This document shows, in pieces, positions 11,646 to 23,600 of a stretch of 64,000 bases of DNA. Source of the DNA: Anaeramoeba flamelloides. Its lineage: Eukaryota; Metamonada; Anaeramoebidae. Within the stretch, counting starts at the first letter, position 1. Every line of letters starts with the position of its first letter. The stretch covers positions 8,618,001-8,682,000 of the forward strand of contig JANTQA010000029.1 of assembly GCA_027625915.1 (NCBI GenBank), written 5' to 3'. Both the position numbers and the translations under genes were made by a program. Under the pieces are notes generated by a model, which did no database searches, was not told the origin of the DNA, and worked only from the letters and a program-made list of their open reading frames with translations.

Positions 11646-13497
11646 ACTATTCCTTCAAGGTTTTAAACAAAACCCCAACACACTCAAATAGCTCACCCAA
11701 AAATGATTTATTCACTTTTTGTAAGAATAAACCAAACTCTGATTGTTTAGAAATAAGAGAAACAATAAACTTCAGATTAGAGCTGAGATTCATGTAAGAA
11801 ATATCCGAACAAATCATAAATTTCAAAAATTAAAAACTGTGAAAAAATTTTGGTACTACTTATCCTGGAAACATCTTGTGTCCAAAAATTTCTCAATTTC
11901 TTTTACAAAATTCAAATTGTTGACAATAAGTTTTTTTAATTGTAAATATATTCATGATATATGAAAATACAAAGTATCACTCTTCTGTATGCTAATTTGG
12001 ATTTTCAAACCTTTTTTTTTCAAATTAACTTTTTTAAAAAAAAGTAAACAATAAAAAATAAAAATATAAAAGAAAAGAAAAATCAAAAACAAAAAAAAAA
12101 AATTCACAAAGGATTAGAAAAAATAATTCAGATTTAAAAACAGAAAATTTATTTTAGAAAACAATAATGAATGAAAATCATAGAATATATTCTCTTTCGT
12201 TAATAAAACTAGGCTCCTTTGAATAAATAGAGTTTATACCCAAATTTAAGGAATTTAATTTATAACATTACTTTTTTCTTATTTTTTCCAAAATATTGTA
12301 AAAACTAATTTTAAACCATAAAAAATCTATTTTACACTTTAGAGGCAGTGATTTATTTTTAATCATAATTCAAAAAAAAAAAAAATAAATAAATGAAAGA
12401 AATTTATATAATTAAAATACTTATTTCGCACTTTTAGTGGTAGATAGTTGATTCCCAATATGTGAAAAGGATGTTTTAGTGTATCCAATAAGTGTAACAA
12501 AGAACTTTTTTCATTTAATTCGATCAATATAACTATTTAATTATCAAAATATTTATTTTATATTTTTTGAAAATTATTTTTTTTTGGTTTTTTGGTATGT
12601 TGACTTTTATTTAATGGTATTTGTTGATCTAAACAATCACAATAAAAGTTTCATTATAAAGTATTAGATCATTGAAAAAAATTTTAAATTACAAGTTAGA
12701 TATATTAAATCCTTTATATTAATCATTTATAGATTATCGATAAAAATTCACTTTTGAGGAATTATTAGCCAAAACGTTTTGGAAAAATTCACTTATCTTT
12801 GTAGAGGTAGAAGAAATATTAAATTTGAAATTAATTTTCAAAATTAGTTCATATTCAAAATCGAAAGTTGGTAGGGCTTTCCATAATCCAAATATTATTT
12901 TTCTAAGAAAATTATTATCTGGTTTTAAAAAATAATCTTTCAAAGAAACATTTCCAAGCAAAAATGGTTTAAATCTTGGTTCTTAGTATTAACTTTCTAT
13001 TTTGAATCTGATCTATAAATTATTTTTAACTTTTCCTAAAATTTTGAAATTTTAATTTCCTTCTTAAAACATAAGAAAAAATAAAAAATCTATAGGATTC
13101 CTTCAGGAAGACTCCCATCACATTTGCCTCTTTTTTTGATAACACTTATAATTCTTGATAAACTAAATTAAATACTATTTAACATAATAATTCTAATAAG
13201 GAATCAGTCACATTTTGAGAAATACGCTTTAATTACATTTCAAAAAAAGATTATCCAAATTCCAAAGGAATTTTTCTCTAAAAACAAGATAAATTAATTA
13301 TTGTTCAAAATGTCAAGAATTTTGGGAACTTTCAGTCTGACATTTTAATAAATTTCAGTTTTCGATCTGCTTTTAATTTTTTCAAATTTCAAATACTTGA
13401 TAACAATTTTTATAAGCCAAAAAAAGATTAAATAAAACACTGATAAAAGAATTTGGAATTTGGTTGTAAATTTTGATATTACTATCTGAAACCCATT

Positions 13498-13746
13498 AAA
13501 AAATGAAACTTTTTTGTTCACATTTCAAAATATTTTTCATCAGTTTATCAGCTGAAGAAAATCCAAAGATATTTAACATCGTATTTTAAAAATGGTATTT
13601 TGAGACAATAAATTAAACTTGATTCTTAGTTAACTCTCAGACAAAAATTTAACTGGGCTAAATTGATTTTAGCTTTTATAATTAATATTACATTTTGGAA
13701 ATTTGAAAATAAAAATTTTCATTTATTAATTGAACAATTCCAGTAA
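13498..13746. repeat. Family F MITE
   Basis: Inverted ends similar to CTGTTATTTTCCAATTAATA/AATGAAA; body shared with 22735-22990 (reversed), 29031-29287 and the split copy at 62737-63567. Confidence 0.65.
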
Positions 13747-14036
13747 TCGAAAATTAAAAACATTTTGTAGACAGTAACCCCTTAGCTTTCACAAACCTGA
13801 AACTTTTTTTATGAAACCTAAAAGCAAAAGGTGTTTAAATAGTAATTTTTTCCCAGTTTGAATTGGAAAAAACTTTTTCATTCCAATTTATAAGATTTTG
13901 ATAAATTTAATTGAAAATTTGAAAAGATTTTCCAAAACCAAAAGTGTTATGAATTTAAAAATGTTTTTCTCAATTTTTATGTGATTTTTGTTATGCTAAC
14001 TTAAAAAAATAATTATTTTTTTAATCGTTTCAACAA

Positions 14037-14221
14037 CAATAAATAATTATTTTTCACCAAACTCTCTCAAAACCAAATAACAAACGAAAAACAACTTCTT
14101 CAAGCAGACAGAAAAGAAAAGACAACAAAACAAAAAGCAAGAAAAGAAAAGACTATAAAACAAACCAAAAAGAAAGATAATTATCAAAAAAAAAAAAAAA
14201 GAAAAATTAGACAAACAAATA
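14037..14221 (+). promoter_or_regulatory. ATG-free, A/purine-rich leader of the TPR gene
   Basis: About 180 bases before the start codon contain no ATG and switch from mixed AT to A-rich sequence, with the block AGAAAAGAAAAGAC present twice (near 14109 and 14139). It looks like a 5' UTR or initiator region. Function is inferred from composition only. Confidence 0.35.
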
Positions 14222-16264
14222 ATGAATAAAAATCAAACAACAGAAGAAGAAAAACCATTTCAAAAAGAAGAAAACAAAAAAGATCGGATTGAAAAATTAT
14301 TATTGAAGGCTTATAGCAAAGAAATGAAAGGAAATCTCAGCGAAGCAATCAAATATTCAAAATCAATTATTCAACTTTCGCAGGCAAGTGAAATAGGTTA
14401 TAACAATTTGGGGTATCTTTACCAAAAGCAAGGCAAGTATGATCTTGCGTTGAAAGAATATTTGGAAGCAAAAAAAAGAAACCCAAGATCTGTAATTATC
14501 GAGAATAATTTGGGTCAAATATATTTAAAATTAGGAAAAAAAAACGAGTCTTTAAACCATTTACAAAAAGCTTTGTCGATCTTACAAACTACAATTGATG
14601 AAAAAAATGAAAAAATGAATTTAACAAAAAAACAAAAAAAAAAGGCAAAACAAAAAGAGAATGAAAAAGAGAGTGAAAAAGAGAGTGAACAAGAAAAAGA
14701 ACAAGAACAAGAATTCTTATTATTACAGGAAGTTACGATTCATAACAATTTGGGGCATTTGTATTCAATTATTGGCAACAAAGAAGAGTCTTTTCGGCAT
14801 TATGGTATCTCCAAGAACTTGAACCCAAATTATTACCCCTCGATTTATAATCTGGGGTGCTTATTGTATTCATTAAAAAGGTATGAGTCAGCGATTGAGG
14901 ATTTACGAATCTTTTTGAGGAACCAACCAAACCACTTGCCGTCTCAGAACAACCAAGCGCTCGCTTTAAGGGGGCTAGGGTATCGAGAAAATGCGATCAA
15001 AATGTTTGTCACCATTCTTTATGTGGAGCCCAATTATTATCCAGCACATTTCAATTTAGGGTACATCCTCGGAGAATTACAGATCATTGACAGGTCTCCA
15101 AAATTAATTTTGAAAAAAGAAAGGCAATTTGAAAAAGAAGTCAGGCTACTAAATGAAAAGACGATCACAAATAAGGAGCTCATGCTCCAAAGCATCCGGA
15201 GCCAAGCAGAACAAAACTTTGTAACTGAAAAGAACAATCTTAAGCGCAGGTATAACACCACATTAAAAATATCAATTAAGAACTTGAAAAAGGAATGGAT
15301 CGACTTAAAAAATTCTGATTATTTAAATTCCCGGCAGCGGTGTGCAAGTATTCGGAAAATATCGACCAACAAAATCCTCGAAGAAAAAAAGAAAATTGAA
15401 AAGCAACTGAAATATGAAAGTGAAAAATGTCAAAAAAGCCAAGATAACGAAATCCAAGTAACCACGAAGAAATTAGAAAGGGAGCATAAGGAAGAATTGG
15501 CACAGCTGCAAAGGCAAATTGAAAATGACAAAGCACAATATTTAAAGAATATTGAGAAAATTAAAAAGAAATTTTCGACCAAAAGAGATGAAGAACTAGA
15601 AGAAATTGAGATCATTCAAGATTGGCTGCAAAAAAAGTCACTAGATAATTTAAAAAAAAATGAAGAAAAGAATCGTTATGCATTTTCACAATTTGATAAA
15701 AAATCTATGGCCAAGCAAGAAAATTTAATATTTTTGAACCTACAACAAAAAACTCAAAGCAAATTACAAAATATAATTAAAGAAGAAGAAAAATTGAAAA
15801 AAAACATGAACCATAAAAAAATGGATCAAATACTCCAAAAAAGAACCCAATTGCAAAACGAAATTAATAAAAATTTTAATTTAAATAATTTACAGTACGA
15901 GAAATTCAAAAATTATTTTTTAAACCAAAGAAGAAACCAGAACGAAAAATTAATTAAAAAAAGAAAATATAGAATAAAAAATTTATCGAAAGAAAAGTTT
16001 TATAAAATAAACAATTACACAGACAAAAATAAATTAAATAATAATGAACTTATTAAATTAAATATTAAAACAAAATTTGAACAGATTTTAAATCATAAAA
16101 AAAAAATACTTGAGAATAAATTGGATATTGATTTTAAGAAGAAATTACACATTATTGATACGAATGTTTCTAATTTCAAAAAAAATCAATTAGAATTAAT
16201 TCAAGAGAAATATTCTGATCAAATTAAACAATTAGAATATCAAATTTCTTTAGAACATGATTAA
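14222..16264 (+). CDS. TPR and coiled-coil protein, 680 aa
   Basis: Single-exon gene. Residues 23-122 hold three tetratricopeptide repeats (GYNNLGYLYQKQGKYDLALK, ENNLGQIYLKLGKKNESL). A K/E/Q-rich insert fills 123-168. Three more TPRs follow at 172-271 (HNNLGHLYSIIGNKEESF, YNLGCLLYSLKRYESAIEDL). Residues about 300-680 are almost entirely charged helix with heptad character (long coiled coil). TPRs bind peptides or partner proteins and the coiled coil suggests oligomerisation or scaffolding. No enzyme motif is present, so a specific role cannot be named. The start at 14222 is the first ATG after a long ATG-free leader. The C-terminal third uses more AAA/AAT codons than the TPR part, which has the highest GC of any protein-coding stretch here. 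Both neighbours are repeats. Confidence 0.9.
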   Translation: MNKNQTTEEEKPFQKEENKKDRIEKLLLKAYSKEMKGNLSEAIKYSKSIIQLSQASEIGYNNLGYLYQKQGKYDLALKEYLEAKKRNPRSVIIENNLGQIYLKLGKKNESLNHLQKALSILQTTIDEKNEKMNLTKKQKKKAKQKENEKESEKESEQEKEQEQEFLLLQEVTIHNNLGHLYSIIGNKEESFRHYGISKNLNPNYYPSIYNLGCLLYSLKRYESAIEDLRIFLRNQPNHLPSQNNQALALRGLGYRENAIKMFVTILYVEPNYYPAHFNLGYILGELQIIDRSPKLILKKERQFEKEVRLLNEKTITNKELMLQSIRSQAEQNFVTEKNNLKRRYNTTLKISIKNLKKEWIDLKNSDYLNSRQRCASIRKISTNKILEEKKKIEKQLKYESEKCQKSQDNEIQVTTKKLEREHKEELAQLQRQIENDKAQYLKNIEKIKKKFSTKRDEELEEIEIIQDWLQKKSLDNLKKNEEKNRYAFSQFDKKSMAKQENLIFLNLQQKTQSKLQNIIKEEEKLKKNMNHKKMDQILQKRTQLQNEINKNFNLNNLQYEKFKNYFLNQRRNQNEKLIKKRKYRIKNLSKEKFYKINNYTDKNKLNNNELIKLNIKTKFEQILNHKKKILENKLDIDFKKKLHIIDTNVSNFKKNQLELIQEKYSDQIKQLEYQISLEHD

Positions 16265-16539
16265 TATTAATTTGTTAATACGAAATATTCTGCCATTCTA
16301 AATATATTAAAGGATTAATAATTATATATATATATTAAAAATATTTGAAAATTGTTAACGATCTGAAAAATAAAAATTTTTTTTGACATTTAATTCATTT
16401 TTTAGCGAGATTGTATTTTAAATTTTCCATTAACCTTATCATATTATTTTTGGAAAATTGAATTTCATTGTAGATGGTTAAATCGAAATGTGTGGAATTG
16501 AAATCAGGAAAATGTTTCAACAAACCACTAATTAGTAAC
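16265..16539. other. 3' flank of the TPR gene
   Basis: AT-rich, likely 3' UTR with several AATAAA-like motifs; no further gene seen before the repeat at 16540. Confidence 0.4.
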
Positions 16540-18470
16540 ACTTTTTTTTTTTTTTTTAGTATTTGTTAAAAATAATTTCAATGTGATCAAAATTAATTCT
16601 CAACTTTTATAATGCAAACAAGAAAACTAAAAATATAAACTAAAAATATTTATTTCCAAAAAGTCTGGTAAGTATATATTTTTTATATAAATTTAATTAA
16701 ATTTTGTTTTTTTATTTTATTTCTTTAAAAAAAAAAATGAAATGATAATGACTTGCTAGAATTATTTTTATATCGAGTTTATGAAAAGTATTGAGTTAGT
16801 CTATCTATCTGTATTTATTTATTTAGATAATTGGGGGTTTGGTGGTATCTTTGCCAAGTCACGATAAAGCTTCAAAAATTGTGATTATTTTTAAAAATCG
16901 TGATATTTTAGAAAATTGCGGTAATCAATATTGCGCTAATATAACAAATCGCGATATTCTATAAAATCAAGGTAATAGTTTAAAAATCATGATAAAGTCA
17001 GAAAATCGCGATAAAAATTAAATCACTATATAATAGTTGGTGGCTTTAAGCACTAATTGAGAAATGATTTCAAAAAGAAAAATTTGGTTTGATCAAAAAA
17101 CAGATCCTTGAAAAAAAAAGTTATTCTTTCAAAAAACAAAAAAAAAGATACTTGATTCAACCAAGGATCAGATCAAAGAGTTTAATCCATTGTATTTAAT
17201 TTTGATTTGTTTGACATATTGATCGATCCTTTAAGATTAACAACATTAATAGAATAGGCAAATAAATAGTTTCTCGGTCAATTGTGGAGTTTAAATTTAT
17301 ATTGAATAAAAAGGCTTCTAAAACAATCATTCTTTCACATGTATTTTAAAGAGTATGTTTTTGGGTTTAAATTTTTTCAATTACTCTCGGAAAGTTGAAA
17401 GGGGATATAAATAACCATTCAGAAGCTTTCTCAACAACATATCCTCATTATCACCATTTATTAAGATTATTTACAAATTAGTTTTACCTTTGTTTTCTTC
17501 TTCTTCTTATTTGAGCTTCTTTGTATTGGAAAGAAAACATAGCTAGAGTTTATTAATGTTTTTTTGATCGATCACAAATAATCAGGAAAATTATTCTTGA
17601 TTCTTTTTGGTTATTTAAAATTGTGAAGGTAATAACTCGATTTTGAAAAAAATATATTTTCGATTAAAATGTATTGTTGAAATAGATTTTTATTTGTTTG
17701 ATTATAAAATTTCACTTAAGAATTATATTTGGAAAAAAAAAAAAGAAAAGGAAACAATTTTTTTCCACAACAAAAAAACTCATTCCTTTTGATTAAATCT
17801 TTCTGTTTTTCATAACTTTCAAAACTTTGGAGACACTTCACGACCCTTACAGACACTTTCTTACATTTTCAAAGTGGAAGATTATTGAAAAAGTCTCAAG
17901 TTTTAGTAAAGGTCATCCCATTTTTTTTAAAATTTCAAAAAAATAATTTTTCATTTTTTAGCCATAATGTTGATCATCGAGATTTTATTTTTTTTCGTTT
18001 TTATGTGGGATTAATCGTGATTTTTTAAGACTACAACAAATTTATTGCTAGTGTCGTGATTTTAGATGTTATCATTAGAACATCTAATGATTGGAGAATT
18101 TAAAAAAAAAAAATTTGATTACTCATTAAAGTTATTTAATGAAAAATTATATTATTTTTTTTGGTTCATTTTTAAAATTTTCTTACTATTTGGTATCATC
18201 AGAAAATATATTTTTTGGAATATCTCTCAAAAAATATATATTTTGAAAAATAAATCAAACAAAAGTTTCATTATGCTTTTAAAAAAATCATTAAGAATAT
18301 ACAAATCTAATTCCAATTGTTATCGTTATCAAATATGATTTATAATCCGATTTCACATTTGTAACTGAGACTTGAATAAATTCTAAAAAATTTTTTTTTT
18401 TTTTTATTTCAATAACTCAAAAGAAAATTTTTTAAAATTATTTTTCAATTAGTAAAACATAGGAATTTAG
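16540..18470 (-). repeat. Family D repeat, copy 1 (split by a family A insertion)
   Basis: The two parts 16540-16830 and about 18080-18470 align in order with the uninterrupted copy at 20917-21600 (for example TTGCTAGAATTATTTTTAT, and ACAAATCTAATTCCAATGGT-like blocks). Read on the minus strand both copies end in AAATACT followed by a long A run (18 A here, 24 A in copy 2), which looks like a poly(A) tail of a retroposon. No coding capacity seen. Confidence 0.7.
16835..18080 (+). repeat. Family A repeat, copy 1 (about 1.25 kb)
   Basis: Inserted in the family D copy. The first 200 bases carry a cluster of near-palindromic motifs (AAATCGTGATATTTTAG, AAATCGCGATATTCTA, AAATCGCGATAAA) spaced 25-40 bp, with two or three inverted ones at the other end (TAATCGTGATTTTTTAAG, GTCGTGATTTTAG). 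The body (TTTGATCAAAAAACAGATCC, GATCGATC, CTCGGTCAATTGTGGAG) recurs at 47695-50750, 55450-57400 and, reversed, 61020-62165. No ORF of size. Likely a non-autonomous DNA transposon; superfamily unknown. Confidence 0.7.
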
Positions 18471-18715
18471 AATTTGAGAATTGTTATGATAATTCTTGAG
18501 ACTTGTTTTTTATTACATTTCAAAAGTGTTTTCTCGTAAAAAAAGCTTTATAAAACATTTTTTTGCAATTATTGAAGATGTCAATCATTAAATTGGAACT
18601 CCAGTTCAATGAAAAAATTGAAAAATTTGTTTTATAAAGCTTTTTTTACGAGAAAACACTTTTGAAATGTAATAAAAAACAAGTCTCAAGAATTATCATA
18701 ACAATTCTCAAGTTC
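18470..18715. repeat. Near-perfect 246 bp palindrome
   Basis: Arms of about 85-90 bp (GAATTTGAGAATTGTTATGA inward to GCTTTATAAAAC) match their inverse essentially without error around a ~70 base centre. It starts at the end of the family D repeat. Such identity in an AT-rich decayed background implies recent origin or hairpin-based correction. Confidence 0.85.
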
Positions 18716-18768
18716 AAAGATTTTCTTGTGTTTTACTTTTTTATTGAAAAAAACAATTGATTTTTGTT

Positions 18769-18842
18769 AGGTTTTTTTTACTTTAGAAATAAACCGAAAA
18801 TTTTAATAAATTTTCTGTTTATTTCTAAAGTAAAAAAAACCT
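18769..18842. repeat. Perfect 26 bp inverted repeat hairpin
   Basis: AGGTTTTTTTTACTTTAGAA through ATAAAC pairs exactly with 18817-18842 across a 22 base loop. The terminal TTAGG.../...CCTAG edges match the family E hairpins. Confidence 0.8.
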
Positions 18843-18884
18843 AGTACACTTCACAAATAAAATAGAAAACTCAAATTAACATTA

Positions 18885-18970
18885 CGACGGTTTTCCAGAA
18901 TTTAAAAGAATTTATTTAAATTTTTTGATTTTACTCAATTCTTTTGGATTCTGGAAAATCTAACGGCTCT
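18885..18970. repeat. Family E hairpin unit
   Basis: GGTTTTCCAGAATTTAAAAG and its near inverse CTTTTGGATTCTGGAAAATC flank a short loop; same unit as 9575-9650 and 60310-60680. Confidence 0.7.
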
Positions 18971-20064
18971 AAGAGGAAATTCATTAAATTCCTTCAAAAT
19001 AAAAATAAAAAATTTTTTTTATATTATTTATATTTTTTAATTTTTTGAATTTCCTTTTTTTCTTGAAAAGAAACTTTATTTTTTTAGATTTATTATTATT
19101 ATTATAATGAAGAGAAGTAGAAAAATAATCAAGTGTATTTTCTCTGGTTTGGTTCCTGAAGTATTAATGAAGAGAAAAATTGTGGTAGCTTTTTCACTTA
19201 TTTTTATGAATACAATTCTCATGTATAGGTTTTAACATCTTTTCGGTATAAAAAGTTATAATTGTCTTATACTCGATCAAATTCTAACGAAAATATTATT
19301 ATAAAAGAAGGTTACATTACTGTGGTGATCTATATATTTTCTAAATAGGTAACATAAAAAGTCCAAACAATACCCAGAATTACAAAACAAAATTATAATT
19401 AAGTTTTTAATTTTTTTGATATATTATTTTTTTTATTCTTTTTTTTTATTTTTTGATTTTCTTACCCTTTTTCTTGTCTTTTTCTTAAATAATATATTTA
19501 TTTTTCATTTTTATCATATCTAGGATGTAGATAAGAATATAAATCATAATATTCACTAGCCTTTACAAATTCTTTTAAAAATATTTTTTTTCGATTCATA
19601 TTTTTTATATCTTACTTGAGTGTAAACCAGGCAAGTAATTTTGCATTCCTCCTTCCCCCCTGTTAAAATTGGTTTACTCAAAAAACAAAGATTAAATGAA
19701 AGAATATTTTCCAAGTAAAAAAAAATATAAAAATTAGGAATTAAATGTATCAGATATCAAGATTTAATCTTTATGATAGTACTTTGATAATTACTTTGGA
19801 ATAATAATAAAATTAAAGAAAAAATTCCATAAACAGTTATTGATATTTATATGTAATATTTTATTTTCTTTTTATTTTTTTTACTTCTTTATTTATATAT
19901 TTATGGTTTATATAATGGTAAATAATGGCTAGTACTTACAAATACTTTTATAAGTTGTAATAAAAGAAAACGAAAAAGATGTTAAAATATCAATAAATTA
20001 ATATTGTTCTTTATTTTTTCTCTGTTTAATCCTTTTGATTCTTTTTTTTTTTATTTTTCTTTTT
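18971..20064. other. AT-rich spacer
   Basis: No gene or clear repeat recognised. Its right end is the 3' flank of the minus-strand coiled-coil gene. Confidence 0.45.
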
Positions 20065-20573
20065 TTAAAGATGTTTTTTGTAATTATATTTCTGCTTTTT
20101 GATCTTTTTTTTTTTTTTTTTTTTTGAAATAGGTTTTTTTATTGTTCCTGATTTTCTTTTTTTTGTTGATTCTAATGAATCTTTTTTTGAATTTTTATTT
20201 ACCCATAAATTTTCTTGTATTTTCTGCTGCGATTCACGTAAATCCATATCTGCAATTGACCATGATTTTTTCATCCCTAAATCATTTCTTATCAAAATTT
20301 CCATATTATTGCCTAGTGATTCGATCGAAATTTCTGTTTTTTCATCATCTTTTTTCGTTTTTACAAATGAATTATTTCTTGTCAGATTAGTATTTTTTTT
20401 AAATCCAATTTCTTGTTCTTTTTCCCAATTTTTATTCTTTCTCTTTTTTTTCCTCTTCTTCCTTTTATTTTTAGTAATTGTTTTACATTTTATTTTTTTA
20501 TTATCTTTATCATCAAGTTTTGTCATAGTATCGGAATTAGAATCGAATTTAACAAAGTAGTAAGATTTTGATC

Positions 20574-20604
<31 letters not shown>

Positions 20605-23600
20605 GATTACAATTTTCAGTTGTGTTTTGGTTTTCATTTTTATTTTTATTTTTATTTTTATTTAAATTTGAATTTAAAACTGTAGTACTATTAATTTCTT
20701 TCACAATATATTTTCGAACTTGTTGAGATCTTCTTTTCATTTGGTTTTTTAATTTTGTATTTTGTAGTTCAAGAAATAAATTTCTAGATTTAATTATTGT
20801 CATCTGATCTCTCAATTTCTTATTAATTAAAATCAATTTTCTCTTTTCAAAAACTATTTCATCACGTAAGGTATTTGAATTTTCCAAAGCATTAATCCTA
20901 TAACTAAGTTGCTCTATTTTTTTTTTTTTTTTTTTTTTTTAGTATTTGGTAAAAAACAATTTGTATAAGAAAAATAAATTTCGAACTTTTATAATGAAAA
21001 TAGATATTTTTATTACATATTTTTAGTTTTCTTGTTTTCAAACTGTATCGTAAATCCAGAGTATTTAGATAAATTAAATTAAATTTAGGACTTTTATTTT
21101 ATTTCCTTAAAAAAAAAAAAAAAAAAAGGAAATGATAATCGTTTGCTAGAATTATTTTTATTTGGATTTATGAAAAGTTTTGTGTAAGTCAATTTGACTG
21201 TATTTATTTATTTCGATTATGATTGAAGAATTTAAAAAAAAATAAAAATTGATTATACAATCAAGTTATTAGTTCAAAATTTCAGTATTTTAATTTTGGC
21301 TCATTTTAAACTTTCTAATTATTTTTTGAGAATTTTCTCAAGCAATCTAGATTTTGAAAAATAAATCTAACAAAGGTTTCATTTTACTTTGAAAAAAAAA
21401 AACCTTTTGAAGTTACAAATCTAATTTCAATGGTTATCTTCATCAAATATGGTTTATAATTATATTTCACATTTGTGACTTGGAATTTAATGTATTCTTA
21501 AAATCTTTTTTTTTTTTTAAGTATATCTCAATCGAAAAAGAAAATGTTATCCAAATTCTTTTTTCAATTAATAGTACATAGGGGTTTATAATTTTATAAT
21601 TGTGAGGATATTCCTTTGTTTGAGTTTTTTACCTAAGAATAATAATTGTAAATTTTTGATAAAAAAAAAAACAAATTTTCAGAAAGGGAGAATACTTGGG
21701 ATAAAAGATTTCTAGATTTATTGGAGTCACTATAAAAAAAACAAAAAAATGATAATTTTCCTTTTTTTTCTTCTTATAAATGGTCTTTCAATAATAAAAG
21801 ATTTATTCTTTTTTTTTTATGGATTATAATTTTTTCAATATGGGAATTTTTGGGGAATAGTATTCATATTTTGTTGGTTCTAATTGGAAAAATGAAAAGA
21901 ATTTTAGATTCAAATATCCTAATAAAAAAATTCTCTATCACATAGGACAAATCCCAAGAATATTTCTAAAATACACATATTCATATAAAAAAAATGAGCT
22001 AACATAGTGTTAAATCAGATATTGTAAGTTCGTTGCTTTTTATCAATCTCTGGCACTAATTATCAATATCCATCACATGTCAAAAGAAGTGTGATCTTTG
22101 TGAGAGCTTAGAACTTGTATAATAATTTTATATCACTAAAATTGTTGTTGGGGAAGTAAATAAACTTGATTGGAAACAAGAAATGAGATTTTTTTTAAAA
22201 TTTCTTAAGGTAAAGTCGATCAAAAAAAAATGTCAAAAAGTAGAGTTATAACTTTTTATAAACTTCAAGAGACTATTTAGAGGACTTTATTGATAGATTT
22301 GTTGGTTTTGATTTCTTAAAAAGGCTTATCTCCTCGTATCTAAATTTGAAACACTTTTCACTTTTTTATGAAAAGACTGATCTTCTTTATTTTCATGGTC
22401 TTAATTGTTAAGGAATAATAAATTAAGGAAGAACAAGGATTCAAATTCAGTGTATTAATAAATACTGACAGTTGAATAATTAAACATGTTCAACAAAATT
22501 CAGAAAATTACCCGCTTTGATCCTGCCCCAAATCATTGTTTTTATCAATAAAATTCTTGAATAAATCTAGGATAATTCAGAAAGTACACTTTTTTTCCCC
22601 AACTATAAGATATATTTTTCACTTGAAAAGATGAGTGTCAAAGTAATCCCACAAAGACTTTGGAAACAGGTTTTCTTCAAACTAAAAGAATTGTTATTTT
22701 TTTCAAAAAGAACTACACATTAGATTATTACTATCATTTTCCAATTAATAAATGAAAATTGTTATTTCAAGTTCAAAAATGAATATTATAAGTTACAACT
22801 GTTACAATCAATTTAGCCGAGTAAATATTTTGTCTTACAGTTAACTTAGGATGTTTAATTTATTGTCTAAAAATATCCTTTCTAAACAATCTTGTAAAGA
22901 TCTTTGGAATTATTTCAACTTATAGATTAGAAAAATAATAAGGAATGTGAACTAAAAATTTTCATTTTGTAATGGGAAAATAATAGTTTAATATTCTCTT
23001 TGATATAATCTGAGCAAAACTTTTGAATATTTATTGAACCCAAGACTTATAAATAATGGTCTCTTTATATATACTGTTATATTCAAATTAAGAAAATCTA
23101 TTTTGATCTCCAAGGTTCAACACAAATCTCAAGAAGAACATTTTTTTCCTCTTTTCCCAGGAAGAACTTGATTTTTAGATCAATAAATAAGTTAGAAAAA
23201 TCCTTAAAATAAAAATATTCATTTATTTATTGAAAAATGACAGTATTAAAAGAAACCGACAATAAACCCAAATCAAAAATGAAAATGATATTGAAAAGTT
23301 CAATTATTAAGAAAGAAATTCGAAAAATGAAGGATTAAAGGTAAATTGTTTTTAAACAGAGAGTTGATTTTTCGATAAAATTTTTTATGTGAAAAAAAAA
23401 TAATTTGGAAAAAATTACAAAAAAATTGAGAAAATCAAGAAAAATTTTGAATAAATCGCATTCCTAATTTAAATTTTACTCAAAACACTCAGATCTTAAC
23501 TTTCAAAATTGATTTGAAATTGGTATATTTAATGGTTTTCAAATTTGATGTTATATTCCTACAAGATGAAAGAAAAAAAAAGTTTGGGAATAGTTTTGAA

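Larger units (their letters stand above)
9651..14036. other. Gene-free repeat region
   Basis: No gene supported. Contains two family H copies (about 10190-10480 and 11160-11645) and a family F copy (13498-13746), otherwise AT-rich sequence with poly-A/T runs. Confidence 0.55.

Noticed and set aside
15037-15615. Three Ser/Phe-rich ORFs antisense to the TPR gene
   Set aside because: Shadows of the coiled-coil coding sequence.
20065-20913. Basic poly-K plus leucine-rich helix resembling a bZIP transcription factor
   Set aside because: The poly-K before the helix is the repeat's A run in the intron, not coding, and Leu spacing does not follow the bZIP zipper after the first heptads.
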